NCBI GenBank assembly: GCA_965644295.1
Contig: CBFFRP010000414.1
Coordinates: 35,004-99,003, forward strand
DNA from: Paraphysomonas bandaiensis
Lineage: Eukaryota; Chrysophyceae
Direction: 5' to 3'
Length of the DNA stretch: 64,000 nt
This document shows, in pieces, positions 46,388 through 59,303 of the stretch (positions are counted from its first letter, which is position 1; the number at the start of each line of letters is the position of its first letter). The notes under the pieces are model-generated. The model did not search any database, was not told where the DNA came from, and saw nothing but the letters and a program-made list of their open reading frames with translations. Position numbers and translations under genes: made by a program.

Positions 46388-48745
46388 ATGTTCCGAGACT
46401 CATCTAATCTCCCCTTATCAACTAGTCAATTCTCACAAGATGAGTTTGGTCTCACACCGAGTGATATCGATACAACTATACATACATTATCCCCTGTAAG
46501 AAAACGAGGAAAACCAGGTCGTATATCTCGTTTATTAGGCATGGATACAGAGAATAATCCAAGTTTATTTAATTTAGCTGTCTCACAAGACAGTCAATTA
46601 TCACAATCACAAACAAGTTGTTCCCAGCAGGATGTTATGAATCGTTTAGGGCAATTATCATGTCGTGTACCCTATGAAACATCTATGGATGGATATGAGG
46701 ATCATACGAATGAATCTTATGTTGTTCCATCTCTTACTCCAAAACCATCTCTTCCTAAAACGGACAATAAATCAGATGGATATGGTGAAAAGAAGATCAC
46801 TATTGCACCTGCTGTTATCAATCCATTTATACGCGAGGGATACAAGTCATCAAAGCATAAGCGGCCTACAACAATGTGGATACAACCATACAAAGAGAGA
46901 CCTCGTTATATAACTGATTTTGAGGAAGAAGGTGTGTTAGGAGAAGGATCATTCTCAGTCGTATATCGAGCAAGAAAGCGCATCGACGGTACAGAATACG
47001 CAGTGAAGCGTTTAAAATCACGTATTTGTAGTGAGTCTGAGGGAATTCACCTTCTACGTGAAGTGTGTGCACTTGCTGCGTTGAAGGGCTGTCCCAATCT
47101 TGTTCAATTCTACAATGCTTGGGTGGAAGATGCCCATATCTGGATGCAAATGGAACTATGTTTGAAAACTAATCTCGATGTCTTTGTTCGGACTGAGCAG
47201 CGTCGTTGCACTTTGGAGAGCTCGACTCCGCATAGCGCGATGCTGTTTATGGATGATGATGTTGTAAGCGGAAGCAATGGCGACTGTAAAGATGACGTTT
47301 ACACTCCTGTAGATGAGCCTGCTCGGTTTGTTCCTCAGATTGAACTCTTTACTGAAAAGGTTTTTTGGAAGATTCTTCAAGGGATATGCAGTGCATTGGC
47401 GTTTATGCACTCCAAGGGTATGTACATTCACTTTCATTTCTTATGCATAATTATCATATTGTGGGATTTAATGTGTTATGTATTTTCTACTGCATGCAAT
47501 GTTCCTACCAGCTCACCCATTACAATGTACAGGTATGGCCCACCTTGATATTCGCCCTGCAAATGTATTTTTGTCCCCCTCACCTGCCTCATCCAATTTA
47601 AGGGAGAGTAATGTGGGCACTACTGACGAGCCTTCTGTGAGTTTATATTCCAGAGTTAAGATGGGTGTCGACAGAGCGAATTCTATTTCGTCGAACACAT
47701 CTTCAGGAATGTCAGTAAGTGCGTCTCAAGGAGATAGTCAGGATATATTACGCCCCCCAGCCCTCAGCGTTCCTCCACTGAGCAGTCAGCGTACTGATGT
47801 GTCTCCCCCAATTACACATGTGATTACTGCTGAGGAAGTCAGAGACAACGTATCGTCTGGTCATTGGGAAATCCGGCTTGGAGATCTGGGTAAGTTTTCT
47901 GGACGATCAGATTGTGTCTTAGCCCAATAATATTTATGATGCATGTTAGATCTTAATTGTATTTGTGATGCATGTTAGATCTTCATTGTACACGATGCTA
48001 CTTCTTGATGTCATCTTTCTAATGAGTGTATAACATAAGGACTATGTTGCTCCTTTGGTGACCATTCCACTTTCACGGAAGGTGAAAGCCGATACTGTGC
48101 AGGTATGTGTGTGTGCCAAAATATAAAATTGCTGAATAGTTTTCACCTATCGTATATAGTGTATATATTAGTTGTCGTTTTGCACAGAACATGAAATATG
48201 TGCATCACAGAATGTGTGGTTATGTTTTCGTTTTCAGGAGAGCTTATCAACGGCTCGTCGAAATCGATAGACTTTGCGAAGGCTGATATTTTTTCAGTTG
48301 GAGCTTCACTTCTGGAACTTTGTACTGGTAGACCGCTCAGTGCAGGTGGTGATGACACACAAGAGTGGCATAGTCTCAGAGACGGGGTCTTGCTTAGAGA
48401 TAATGGGGTGGCTGGTCATTGGGGAGATCGGGATATGTCGATGTACTCCGAATCAATACGAGATGTGCTTAAACAGGTATCTACTATTTTTAAAATGTGT
48501 ATCTCGATTAAATGCTAAGGGTGCAGATGCTTCATCCCGAAATTAGTAATCGTCCAGATGCTACTACCCTTCGAGATTTGGCAACACGGGAACTTCGGAA
48601 ACTTGTCGTCGCATCATGTGCGAATGGATTGAATATTGCCGAAGCAGAAATGGCGTCTGATGTTGACTTGATGGATAAACTGTATGCCGAGGTACAACGG
48701 CTTAAGCTAGAGAATCATAAACTGCGGAATCATTGTTTATCGTAA
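46388..48745 (+). CDS. Wee1-family protein kinase (635 aa, 5 exons)
   Basis: Exons 46388-47417, 47533-47889, 48040-48102, 48238-48476, 48527-48745, in phase. About 170 N-terminal residues are Ser/Gln-rich with SP/TP sites, as is usual for Wee1 regulatory regions. The kinase domain opens with RYITDFEEEGVLGEGSFSVV (173-192), then AVK Lys207, E..LLREV, NLVQFYNAWVEDAHIWMQME, and the catalytic loop HLDIRPANVF (347-356), in which Arg replaces the usual Lys. The metal motif is DLG (461-463), normal for Wee1/Myt1. Ser-rich inserts lie between the two lobes (about 260-285 and 365-440). EGESRYCAGE replaces EGDxRYMAPE. A C-terminal leucine-rich coil (LYAEVQRLKLENHKLRN) follows. Wee1 kinases phosphorylate CDK1 on its inhibitory Tyr. 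No membrane span is seen, so it is closer to Wee1 than to Myt1. Confidence 0.88.
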
Positions 48746-49406
48746 TAGGAAGCAATATGTTATGAGTACTGCAAAAAACGAGTTTGGAAGAAATGGTTGT
48801 TGATGGCTTGTAATTAGTGCGTTTGTTCAATGATTTGTATGTTACTACTCTACCATTTTGCGTAGATAATTGATAAATTTTCGAGTATATGCATTCTTCC
48901 GGCAATAGCGTATCAGGTTACAATTACCTTTTGTCTTTAGTCCTTCGATTTTCTATGTATCCTTAACATTTCATTATTTATTCTGATCAGGATTGATTAT
49001 GGGCCACATAATATTAAGCTCATATGTTAGTTCATGTGCGTGTCATACCCATTACAATACGAGGATTCAGTAACCGCTTAGAGCAACGACTCTTAATAAT
49101 TATATTATTACATTCTCCAGTTTAGCTTGAAACTAGAGCGGCATATTTAATGACTCATCAAGCATTAAATTCAGTGTGTGTTGTTTATGATGAAAAGAGA
49201 CATATATTTGAAAAGTATATATCGGCTACCGATTCCTTGTGAGGAAACCATTTTTCGCGAAAGATTGACAATCATATGAGTTTTGTCTTCGCACAAAATG
49301 GCTCGGGTAGCAGATATAAGGTTGATATGCACATACATTGACGCCACTATACACAATCAAACTGTGTAAATCAACTCAAAAAAAATTGTGTAGCAAGGCT
49401 TGAATC
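48746..49406. other. Convergent 3' intergenic region
   Basis: Lies between the stop codons of the Wee1 and F-box/SPRY genes, which converge. No gene supported. Confidence 0.5.
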
Positions 49407-50923
49407 CTATAAATCGCTTTCTTCATATCGATCCTCTTCCTCGCCCCCACTGCTGTCGCTCAACAGGAAGTTCTGTAAGGTTCAGTTCTATTAATGAAAC
49501 CATAATTACGGAATAGAATAATTATATACCTGAGACTTGTAAAGTTCGGCATCGATGATGCGAAGTGTATGATGAAACAAGAAAGCACAGGAAAATGAGG
49601 ACAAGTTTACGTGTGGAGACACTGACACCCCTCTATCGTATGCATTAGCCATACATCTAGCGGGATGTGATCGAGGAATCACGAATCCACCCTTATGGGT
49701 GATATTATCAGCAGCAGATGCCAACATATATTCCGAGGAATACAAACTATTATCACTGTTACTCTGACAGAAAACGTCCTGCTCGAACGAAAGCACATCA
49801 AATTCGAAAGGAACTTGACCAAAGTTCATTGATACAGGATAGTGGGAATCCATGCCCTATAAAAAGTATTAGAAATAGGTATGACTCTTGATAACATAAC
49901 AGTAATAAGTAATAAGTATACTAAATTAACATGGGAACAGGTAACCGCAAAACTTACCACGGTGGGAAACCAAGGTATTTGGAAAAAACTACTGTTCAGA
50001 ATATTCAGAGGATTTCCTTGTAGCTTCCCGTTTTTGGTTAAAAAAATTTTACCAGCCTCCCCTGTGCTGGGAGTCGGGTAAACAATTCCGCAACCAATTG
50101 TGTCTCCAGGTCCGTACCCGGAGGCTCCAAAAGCTTGACCTATCCCGCCTTGAAAAAACAAGCCACCATCACTAATATACCCCAGAGAAAACCTATCGAA
50201 ACCAGGTAATTGATCTCGGAGGGAAAAGGGGGGGCACGAGAGTCCAACACAAGTAAGATATCGATCTGTCACTGTATTAATAGTCTGGGTTGTATATGTT
50301 CCGTCTCTGTTAATAGCGGTATGAATCGTAGTCTCAAAGTATGCTACAGAAGATAATGACACGTGACAGACACCTCTGGGACTTTTCCGAGAATCCATGA
50401 AGGCACGGGTAAATTTAGGGACGGGTATTTGAGAACACTCTCGATGATTCGGAAAATATGGAAAACAGTTATTCGATACAATTGATCTGAGTGATTTTCG
50501 TAGTTCTCCAGTATAAGCTATCCATTCAATGTTTTGATCTTTCCCTTCTACACATACTCTGTGTATATGATCTGGACCCCGATATCCTGATGTGATAGCT
50601 AGATCGACTGTATTAGGCCAGCATGGGATCCGTGCGTATAGCATCATCACGTAATCAATAAGATCGTCTCGTGTATATCGATTAGAGTGTATGAGTGGAT
50701 CAAAATATTGTGCAGGATAAAAGAAACATTCCTGTAACATATTTGCTAATAGATCTGTGTATAGATGTATGTGTGAGTGGATAAGATGATGATATCTCTG
50801 AGATGTTTGTGTGAATGAAAACAGATCACTGAACCATAAATACGATGCCATATGAACAACTATATCATCTGCTAAAATTCTCATTGATATTCGTTCTCTT
50901 TTCTTTGTAGAGGATGATATCAT
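49407..50923 (-). CDS. F-box and SPRY domain protein (452 aa, 3 exons)
   Basis: Exons 49958-50923, 49530-49856, 49407-49472, in phase. LADDIVVHMASYLWFSDLFS (about 17-36) plus FTQTSQRYHHLI is an F-box, the Skp1-binding element of SCF ubiquitin ligases. GVCHVSLSSVAYFETTI begins a SPRY domain that continues through FSLGYISDGGLFFQGG, FGASGYGPGDTIGCGIVY, IFLTKNGKLQG and, across the first intron, PWFPTVGMDSHYPVSMNFGQ. The arrangement resembles FBXO45 or RanBPM-type adaptors. The C-terminal exon is a short acidic tail (SSGGEEEDRYEESDL). The frame is open to 51076, but the upstream part reads like translated AT-rich promoter, so Met at 50923 is preferred. Substrate unknown. Confidence 0.82.
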
Positions 50924-51296
50924 CGTTCTCAATACATGTGATCGAGGGAGATAGAGATATGTATGGAATGTATAGATATGACTATGTGACATATGAAGAG
51001 ATAGGTTTGAACTTGAATATCTATAAGGATAAAATTTTATTGGAGGGAAGGGAAGTTCTTTCTCAATTCTATCCAATGAAATGAATGGATTTATATTTTA
51101 TTTGTTATAAAAGGATTTTCTTCATCTTCAACATGTGAAGTGAATCAGAACAGATGTATATATCCCTTTGACACAGTACATCTACTGTACATCTAGATGA
51201 TTCATTAAAATTGCTGATTTTATATAACGACATATCTAAAAACTTGTGATTTTATTAAAAAAAAGAACTATCGTTTACACAAAAACGATAAACAGC
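50924..51296. promoter_or_regulatory. 5' region of the F-box/SPRY gene
   Basis: AT-rich tract between the F-box/SPRY start codon and the tRNA gene. Contains ACAGTACATCTACTGTACAT (about 51173). No coding or RNA gene supported. Confidence 0.35.
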
Positions 51297-51301
51297 AAAA
51301 A

Positions 51302-51372
51302 GCCTTAACAGGGAGTCGAACCCTGGACCTCTGCATTACAAGTGCAGTGCTCTACCACTAAGCTATCAAGGC
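51302..51372 (-). tRNA. tRNA-Thr, anticodon UGU
   Basis: The minus strand folds as a full cloverleaf: acceptor GCCTTGA/TTAAGGC, D stem GCTT/GAGC with loop AGTGGTA, anticodon stem CTGCA/TGCAG with loop CTTGTAA (anticodon TGT), T stem CAGGG/CCCTG with loop TTCGACT. No intron, no encoded CCA. A T5 pol III terminator follows (51297-51301). Confidence 0.96.
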
Positions 51373-51439
51373 AGACATTCCACTTAATGATATTAAACTC
51401 CATAAAAATTATATAATAAATAAGCATTTTATATTACTA

Positions 51440-51725
51440 TAATACTTAAATCATTAACGTATATATAGTTAAGTACACACGATGACCGTACGGAGGTCGC
51501 TGGACAAACAGACAAGTAGTATGTACGTGTAGGCATTCGTCGAACAAGAATCATGCATGCATATACATAAGCATCCCACCAAAAAATTACGGGTAAACCT
51601 GAGTCCATTAACAGAGCCAGAGTCATTTCTCCCAATGTTCGATACCTACGCTCCTACGCTCAGATACACCATTCATCTCAGGGCTGTCTGTGGAGCTCCA
51701 AGTGATGCTAGTTCCAAACTTGCTC
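51440..51725 (-). pseudogene. Ty1/copia integrase C-terminal fragment (frameshifted)
   Basis: Reads, in two frames, as the end of a copia integrase core: STDSPEMNGVSER, then LGEMTLALLMDSGLPVIFW and YVYACMILVRRMPTRTY. These match the QNGVAER...LL..M..MLxxSGLPxxFW..A...A.Y..NRxPT pattern. The frame breaks where an 8-base word (gagcgtag) is repeated at about 51645-51660. It is a dead fragment with no neighbouring reverse transcriptase. Confidence 0.75.
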
Positions 51726-52825
51726 ATTAAGTATTGCTGAATGGACTTGTCGATCAACTCAACCCCCCATCCGAATGGTACTCTATCAACCGGTGTGAAC
51801 CGGGATATGTAGGGAGTATACGCTCAACCCAGTCCTTCACGCAACTCAACACCTCATTCGCAGACCGTGTCTCCAACGGATATTCCCAAAACTCCTTGGT
51901 GGTTATATATCTGATAATGTCAGAACTTATTTATATCCCTGTCGAGATGGACAATTGAAATATACAGCAATTGTAACACCCTCCTATTGGTGTCAGCATC
52001 ATCTAATACAGTAACGAGTCCAATATCTCTGACGCGCTGCTCATCAGCACTCGATATCGACTGTTGTTCTTCAATAATCATTGCTCTGATCCTTCTCAGA
52101 GCTAAATGAAACAGGCTAGAGTCATGAACCTCCATTTCAGGTTCTCCCTCCATGGTACTAATAGATAACTAACAATGAATATGACTACAACTACAATACT
52201 ATCTACAAGCAACTTCCAGAGTACAGAAATTGCATCTTATTATCACTAATCAATATATACATATGATTCCCAGGCCAGAGGAAGGCCTCCAGGAATGACC
52301 TTCATCCATATACGTCACTAATAGCTCAGCCTGATCACAACGGATTCATCATCAATGCATAAGGGAAGATACATTCAGTATTCTCATTGTAGTTGAAGCC
52401 TTGTAAACGTATAAGAAGTACCTAATGAAATACGTAATGTATAACTGTATTACTGGATAATCTGGCAATACACGTCTATCAGAGTGGATATCAAACCCGG
52501 AATTCTCCAGTAAACTTCTCCAGCCTTAAGCATTAATATATATATATAATAAGAACATATACATATAAACCATCAATCATAATATCTTCATCATTGAACT
52601 TCATTATTGGTAATCCTGCCTTTCTTTGTCTATTGAATAGATATATAAGTATCAATGATAAGCATAAATTGTCATATTCATAATATATCATATAGCTTAA
52701 TGTGAGATATGGTAATAATGTAATAATAATAATATTCAACCTATGTTGTCCAGATAGTATGTACAAACTTAAGCATATATACAATAGAGAGCTCATATAG
52801 CATAAAATAACCAGATGGCTGGTTA
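51726..52825. other. Retroelement-flanking intergenic region
   Basis: Between two copia fragments. A 77-codon open stretch at 51920-52153 (-) is Glu/Arg/Leu-rich and might be another retroelement scrap, but I cannot assign it. The part at 52540-52800 is very AT-rich. Confidence 0.4.
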
Positions 52826-53005
52826 TTACACAATGTCTACAGAAACCTTCTCAAGAAACTCCATAGCTTGCAATTGTTCATCTCTCTTTGCGGTGAATGA
52901 TTTCCTTGTCATCTTTGATTTTGCGCAAGCTTTACAAATACGTTTCATTTTTCGTAAAAACTCTTCTTGCTGAGGTGTTGTCGAGTTAATCTGAAAGTGT
53001 GGTTG
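52826..53005 (-). pseudogene. Copia gag-pre-integrase (zinc-finger) fragment
   Basis: CKACAKSKMTRKSF followed by AMEFLEKVSVDIV matches the CxxC half of the copia GAG-pre-integrase domain and the start of the integrase core. It ends at a stop. Only about 60 codons remain. Confidence 0.65.
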
Positions 53006-53452
53006 ATGAGGAAGAACAGAAACCATCTAGGTCTAGAGGACCGTCCAGTAAGACCAGCAAAAAATGCGCCAGTGACTGTCCGAAATAAGTACAAAGAGGA
53101 TCTGGACAAGTGGCTGGAGAGGAAAGACACGTGCATCAGTTCGATATTTGAAGCTGTTCAACTAGTCGCTGAAGCCCTTGAGATCGTGGATCAGTACTTC
53201 CGGGAGAAGGATGTGCTCCCGCAGGACCATCCTGAGAAAGAGCAGTTAGCGAGTGAACTCATCTCTAGGTTAATTGTTCGGTTTCGAGGGGATATCCAAT
53301 AAGAATTAGTTGAATTGAATAAGAAGTTTGCAGGATTCAAAATTCTACCGGGGGAACTCGTGTGCGCAGCAATCGATCGACTAAACGGAATCTGTCAAAA
53401 AATGTCCGAGTTGGGGGAACCTCCCACTGACATCGCTAAAAAAACGAAGTAA
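53000..53452 (+). pseudogene. Copia gag-like fragment with internal stop
   Basis: NKYKEDLDKWLERKDTCISS and AVQLVAEALEIVDQYFREK are followed by LASELISRLIVRFRGDIQ. After a TAA at 53300-53302 the same frame continues with ELVELNKKFAGFKILPGELV and DRLNGICQKMSELGEPP. This is the W..R...I......LV....A..W..L...F...L.....RF..FK...GE pattern of copia Gag. The internal stop marks it as a pseudogene. It is on the opposite strand to the adjacent integrase scrap. Confidence 0.6.
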
Positions 53453-53781
53453 CACTTGGTAATAAGACCTTGATAAACACTTATATAGAATATTATATAA
53501 TTATAAGAGATACCATTCTTTATTCATTGACGTTCACCAACTCTTTTTATCTCTACTACACCAACCATTTCTAGTACGATCTTACATCGTCACTATCTTG
53601 TACAGTCAGTATATTTCTGTTTCATCACTACAATGGCTATCATCTTATTGGTTCTGAAAATACGGTTAGCTACTACTGTATTCTTTCAGTAACGGATATA
53701 ATTCAAATATATTAGAAGCTACAGCTTTTAATTGCTCACAAACAGCAAAACTCAACACAATCTATACGTTACTTAACTTAG
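53453..53781. other. Spacer before the 568-bp array
   Basis: About 330 bases without a recognisable gene. The last bases before tcaacacta at 53782 differ from the unit junction, so 53782 is the left edge of the array. Confidence 0.6.
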
Positions 53782-54404
53782 TCAACACTAGTACTTCACT
53801 AGGGTACGCTCTCGGAATGGGGCACAATCAAACGTATCAACTGATCGACAGATCTCCAAATAATAACTCATTCACCCTACCCATCATCTGTGTATGGGCT
53901 TCTGCAGGCGATGTCACAGTGCTAACTGAAGCCAAATCAATAAGTACTGGTTTCATACCTAAGACAGTTTCACTGTTACCACTGCGGCTGCTGCCCAGTA
54001 CAGGAAGGAGCGCAACGTGCCTCCACTCAATGTCATTATGCACAAGACTTTTTTCTGACAGTGTCTCGACAGCTTCATAAAGTACATTACGCACAGTAAA
54101 TTCTTTAGAAGTTTCCATGAACGCTTCAAATTTAGAGGTCCATGCATCAAATCGCTCTTCTGCCGGAGCAGAAATCTCCCCCTCCCCCAATATAACATGT
54201 TAAAATCAAAGGAAACGCTACCATTGCGATGAATACAGTGAAAGACAAATGGCATAATTAGCGAATCGGAACAAACCACCCGTGTGCGAAGCACATCAAC
54301 TCCATAGACAGTTTTCCATATGTTGTACTCATTCTCACAAGCACTGGCATCAACACTAGTACTTCACTAGGGTACGCTCTCGGAATGGGGCACAATCAAA
54401 CGTA

Positions 54405-54863
54405 TCAACTGATCGACAGATCTCCAAATAATAACTCATTCACCCTACCCATCATCTGTGTATGGGCTTCTGCAGGCGATGTCACAGTGCTAACTGAAGC
54501 CAAATCAATAAGTACTGGTTTCATACCTAAGACAGTTTCACTGTTACCACTGCGGCTGCTGCCCAGTACAGGAAGGAGCGCAACGTGCCTCCACTCAATG
54601 TCATTATGCACAAGACTTTTTTCTGACAGTGTCTCGACAGCTTCATAAAGCACATTACGCACAGTAAATTCTTTAGAAGTTTCCATGAACGCTTCAAATT
54701 TAGAGGTCCATGCATCAAATCGCTCTTCTGCCGGAGCAGAAATCTCCCCCCTCCCCCAATATAACATGTTAAAATCAAAGGAAACGCTACCATTGCGATG
54801 AATACAGTGAAAGACAAATGGCATAATTAGCGAATCGGAACAAACCACCCGTGTGCGAAGCAC
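54405..54863 (-). pseudogene. Kinase-like C-lobe fragment, in-frame form (unit 2, 152 aa)
   Basis: Reads through the six-C tract. SDSLIMPFVF looks like a kinase hinge, SLVHNDIEWRHVALLP like the HxDxxxxN catalytic loop (H-N-D-I-E-W, as in HxDIRWPN of oomycete and fungal kinase-like effectors such as FunK1 or Crinkler kinases), and KPVLIDLASV like the DFG strand. The N-lobe (glycine loop, Lys) and the rest of the C-lobe are absent. The frame is open further upstream to a TGA near 54923, so the unit may be an isolated exon copy. Expression unknown. Confidence 0.6.
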
Positions 54864-57813
54864 ATCAACTCCATAGACAGTTTTCCATATGTTGTACTCA
54901 TTCTCACAAGCACTGGCATCAACACTAGTACTTCACTAGGGTACGCTCTCGGAATGGGGCACAATCAAACGTATCAACTGATCGACAGATCTCCAAATAA
55001 TAACTCATTCACCCTACCCATCATCTGTGTATGGGCTTCTGCAGGCGATGTCACAGTGCTAACTGAAGCCAAATCAATAAGTACTGGTTTCATACCTAAG
55101 ACAGTTTCACTGTTACCACTGCGGCTGCTGCCCAGTACAGGAAGGAGCGCAACGTGCCTCCACTCAATGTCATTATGCACAAGACTTTTTTCTGACAGTG
55201 TCTCGACAGCTTCATAAAGCACATTACGCACAGTAAATTCTTTAGAAGTTTCCATGAACGCTTCAAATTTAGAGGTCCATGCATCAAATCGCTCTTCTGC
55301 CGGAGCAGAAATCTCCCCCTCCCCCAATATAACATGTTAAAATCAAAGGAAACGCTACCATTGCGATGAATACAGTGAAAGACAAATGGCATAATTAGCG
55401 AATCGGAACAAACCACCCGTGTGCGAAGCACATCAACTCCATAGACAGTTTTCCATATGTTGTACTCATTCTCACAAGCACTGGCATCAACACTAGTACT
55501 TCACTAGGGTACGCTCTCGGAATGGGGCACAATCAAACGTATCAACTGATCGACAGATCTCCAAATAATAACTCATTCACCCTACCCATCATCTGTGTAT
55601 GGGCTTCTGCAGGCGATGTCACAGTGCTAACTGAAGCCAAATCAATAAGTACTGGTTTCATACCTAAGACAGTTTCACTGTTACCACTGCGGCTGCTGCC
55701 CAGTACAGGAAGGAGCGCAACGTGCCTCCACTCAATGTCATTATGCACAAGACTTTTTTCTGACAGTGTCTCGACAGCTTCATAAAGCACATTACGCACA
55801 GTAAATTCTTTAGAAGTTTCCATGAACGCTTCAAATTTAGAGGTCCATGCATCAAATCGCTCTTCTGCCGGAGCAGAAATCTCCCCCTCCCCCAATATAA
55901 CATGTTAAAATCAAAGGAAACGCTACCATTGCGATGAATACAGTGAAAGACAAATGGCATAATTAGCGAATCGGAACAAACCACCCGTGTGCGAAGCACA
56001 TCAACTCCATAGACAGTTTTCCATATGTTGTACTCATTCTCACAAGCACTGGCATCAACACTAGTACTTCACTAGGGTACGCTCTCGGAATGGGGCACAA
56101 TCAAACGTATCAACTGATCGACAGATCTCCAAATAATAACTCATTCACCCTACCCATCATCTGTGTATGGGCTTCTGCAGGCGATGTCACAGTGCTAACT
56201 GAAGCCAAATCAATAAGTACTGGTTTCATACCTAAGACAGTTTCACTGTTACCACTGCGGCTGCTGCCCAGTACAGGAAGGAGCGCAACGTGCCTCCACT
56301 CAATGTCATTATGCACAAGACTTTTTTCTGACAGTGTCTCGACAGCTTCATAAAGTACATTACGCACAGTAAATTCTTTAGAAGTTTCCATGAACGCTTC
56401 AAATTTAGAGGTCCATGCATCAAATCGCTCTTCTGCCGGAGCAGAAATCTCCCCCTCCCCCAATATAACATGTTAAAATCAAAGGAAACGCTACCATTGC
56501 GATGAATACAGTGAAAGACAAATGGCATAATTAGCGAATCGGAACAAACCACCCGTGTGCGAAGCACATCAACTCCATAGACAGTTTTCCATATGTTGTA
56601 CTCATTCTCACAAGCACTGGCATCAACACTAGTACTTCACTAGGGTACGCTCTCGGAATGGGGCACAATCAAACGTATCAACTGATCGACAGATCTCCAA
56701 ATAATAACTCATTCACCCTACCCATCATCTGTGTATGGGCTTCTGCAGGCGATGTCACAGTGCTAACTGAAGCCAAATCAATAAGTACTGGTTTCATACC
56801 TAAGACAGTTTCACTGTTACCACTGCGGCTGCTGCCCAGTACAGGAAGGAGCGCAACGTGCCTCCACTCAATGTCATTATGCACAAGACTTTTTTCTGAC
56901 AGTGTCTCGACAGCTTCATAAAGTACATTACGCACAGTAAATTCTTTAGAAGTTTCCATGAACGCTTCAAATTTAGAGGTCCATGCATCAAATCGCTCTT
57001 CTGCCGGAGCAGAAATCTCCCCCTCCCCCAATATAACATGTTAAAATCAAAGGAAACGCTACCATTGCGATGAATACAGTGAAAGACAAATGGCATAATT
57101 AGCGAATCGGAACAAACCACCCGTGTGCGAAGCACATCAACTCCATAGACAGTTTTCCATATGTTGTACTCATTCTCACAAGCACTGGCATCAACACTAG
57201 TACTTCACTAGGGTACGCTCTCGGAATGGGGCACAATCAAACGTATCAACTGATCGACAGATCTCCAAATAATAACTCATTCACCCTACCCATCATCTGT
57301 GTATGGGCTTCTGCAGGCGATGTCACAGTGCTAACTGAAGCCAAATCAATAAGTACTGGTTTCATACCTAAGACAGTTTCACTGTTACCACTGCGGCTGC
57401 TGCCCAGTACAGGAAGGAGCGCAACGTGCCTCCACTCAATGTCATTATGCACAAGACTTTTTTCTGACAGTGTCTCGACAGCTTCATAAAGCACATTACG
57501 CACAGTAAATTCTTTAGAAGTTTCCATGAACGCTTCAAATTTAGAGGTCCATGCATCAAATCGCTCTTCTGCCGGAGCAGAAATCTCCCCCTCCCCCAAT
57601 ATAACATGTTAAAATCAAAGGAAACGCTACCATTGCGATGAATACAGTGAAAGACAAATGGCATAATTAGCGAATCGGAACAAACCACCCGTGTGCGAAG
57701 CACATCAACTCCATAGACAGTTTTCCATATGTTGTACTCATTCTCACAAGCACTGGCATCAACACTAGTACTTCACTAGGGTACGCTCTCGGAATGGGGC
57801 ACAATCAAACGTA

Positions 57814-58272
57814 TCAACTGATCGACAGATCTCCAAATAATAACTCATTCACCCTACCCATCATCTGTGTATGGGCTTCTGCAGGCGATGTCACAGTGCT
57901 AACTGAAGCCAAATCAATAAGTACTGGTTTCATACCTAAGACAGTTTCACTGTTACCACTGCGGCTGCTGCCCAGTACAGGAAGGAGCGCAACGTGCCTC
58001 CACTCAATGTCATTATGCACAAGACTTTTTTCTGACAGTGTCTCGACAGCTTCATAAAGTACATTACGCACAGTAAATTCTTTAGAAGTTTCCATGAACG
58101 CTTCAAATTTAGAGGTCCATGCATCAAATCGCTCTTCTGCCGGAGCAGAAATCTTCCCCCTCCCCCAATATAACATGTTAAAATCAAAGGAAACGCTACC
58201 ATTGCGATGAATACAGTGAAAGACAAATGGCATAATTAGCGAATCGGAACAAACCACCCGTGTGCGAAGCAC
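57814..58272 (-). pseudogene. Kinase-like C-lobe fragment, in-frame form (unit 8, 152 aa)
   Basis: Same product as unit 2, but the frame is restored by an extra T (atcttccccctccccc) and not a C, giving RGKISAP where unit 2 has RGEISAP. This is a second, independent indel at the same place. Confidence 0.6.
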
Positions 58273-58950
58273 ATCAACTCCATAGACAGTTTTCCATATG
58301 TTGTACTCATTCTCACAAGCACTGGCATCAACACTAGTACTTCACTAGGGTACGCTCTCGGAATGGGGCACAATCAAACGTATCAACTGATCGACAGATC
58401 TCCAAATAATAACTCATTCACCCTACCCATCATCTGTGTATGGGCTTCTGCAGGCGATGTCACAGTGCTAACTGAAGCCAAATCAATAAGTACTGGTTTC
58501 ATACCTAAGACAGTTTCACTGTTACCACTGCGGCTGCTGCCCAGTACAGGAAGGAGCGCAACGTGCCTCCACTCAATGTCATTATGCACAAGACTTTTTT
58601 CTGACAGTGTCTCGACAGCTTCATAAAGTACATTACGCACAGTAAATTCTTTAGAAGTTTCCATGAACGCTTCAAATTTAGAGGTCCATGCATCAAATCG
58701 CTCTTCTGCCGGAGCAGAAATCTCCCCCTCCCCCAATATAACATGTTAAAATCAAAGGAAACGCTACCATTGCGATGAATACAGTGAAAGACAAATGGCA
58801 TAATTAGCGAATCGGAACAAACCACCCGTGTGCGAAGCACATCAACTCCATAGACAGTTTTCCATATGTTGTACTCATTCTCACAAGCACTGGCATCAAC
58901 ACTAGTACTTCACTAGGGTACGCTCTCGGAATGGGGCACAATCAAACGTA

Positions 58951-59303
58951 TCAACTGATCGACAGATCTCCAAATAATAACTCATTCACCCTACCCATCA
59001 TCTGTGTATGGGCTTCTGCAGGCGATGTCACAGTGCTAACTGAAGCCAAATCAATAAGTACTGGTTTCATACCTAAGACAGTTTCACTGTTACCACTGCG
59101 GCTGCTGCCCAGTACAGGAAGGAGCGCAACGTGCCTCCACTCAATGTCATTATGCACAAGACTTTTTCTGACAGTGTCTCGACAGCTTCATAAAGCACAT
59201 TACGCACAGTAAATTCTTTAGAAGTTTCCATGAACGCTTCAAATTTAGAGGTCCATGCATCAAATCGCTCTTCTGCCGGAGCAGAAATCTCCCCCTCCCC
59301 CAA
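58951..59303 (-). pseudogene. Unit 10 of the array, additionally frameshifted
   Basis: A T5 run replaces T6 at about 59163, which breaks the kinase frame just before the HNDIEW loop. This unit therefore carries two frame defects relative to the in-frame units. Confidence 0.6.

Noticed and set aside
50924-51076. Longer N-terminus for the F-box/SPRY protein
   Set aside because: The extra 51 codons read as His/Tyr/Ser-rich translation of the AT-rich 5' tract; the F-box follows closely after Met at 50923.
53817-54080. 87-codon plus-strand open stretch repeated in every array unit
   Set aside because: Antisense of the kinase-like frame; its product has no domain features, while the minus frame shows hinge, HxD and DLA motifs.
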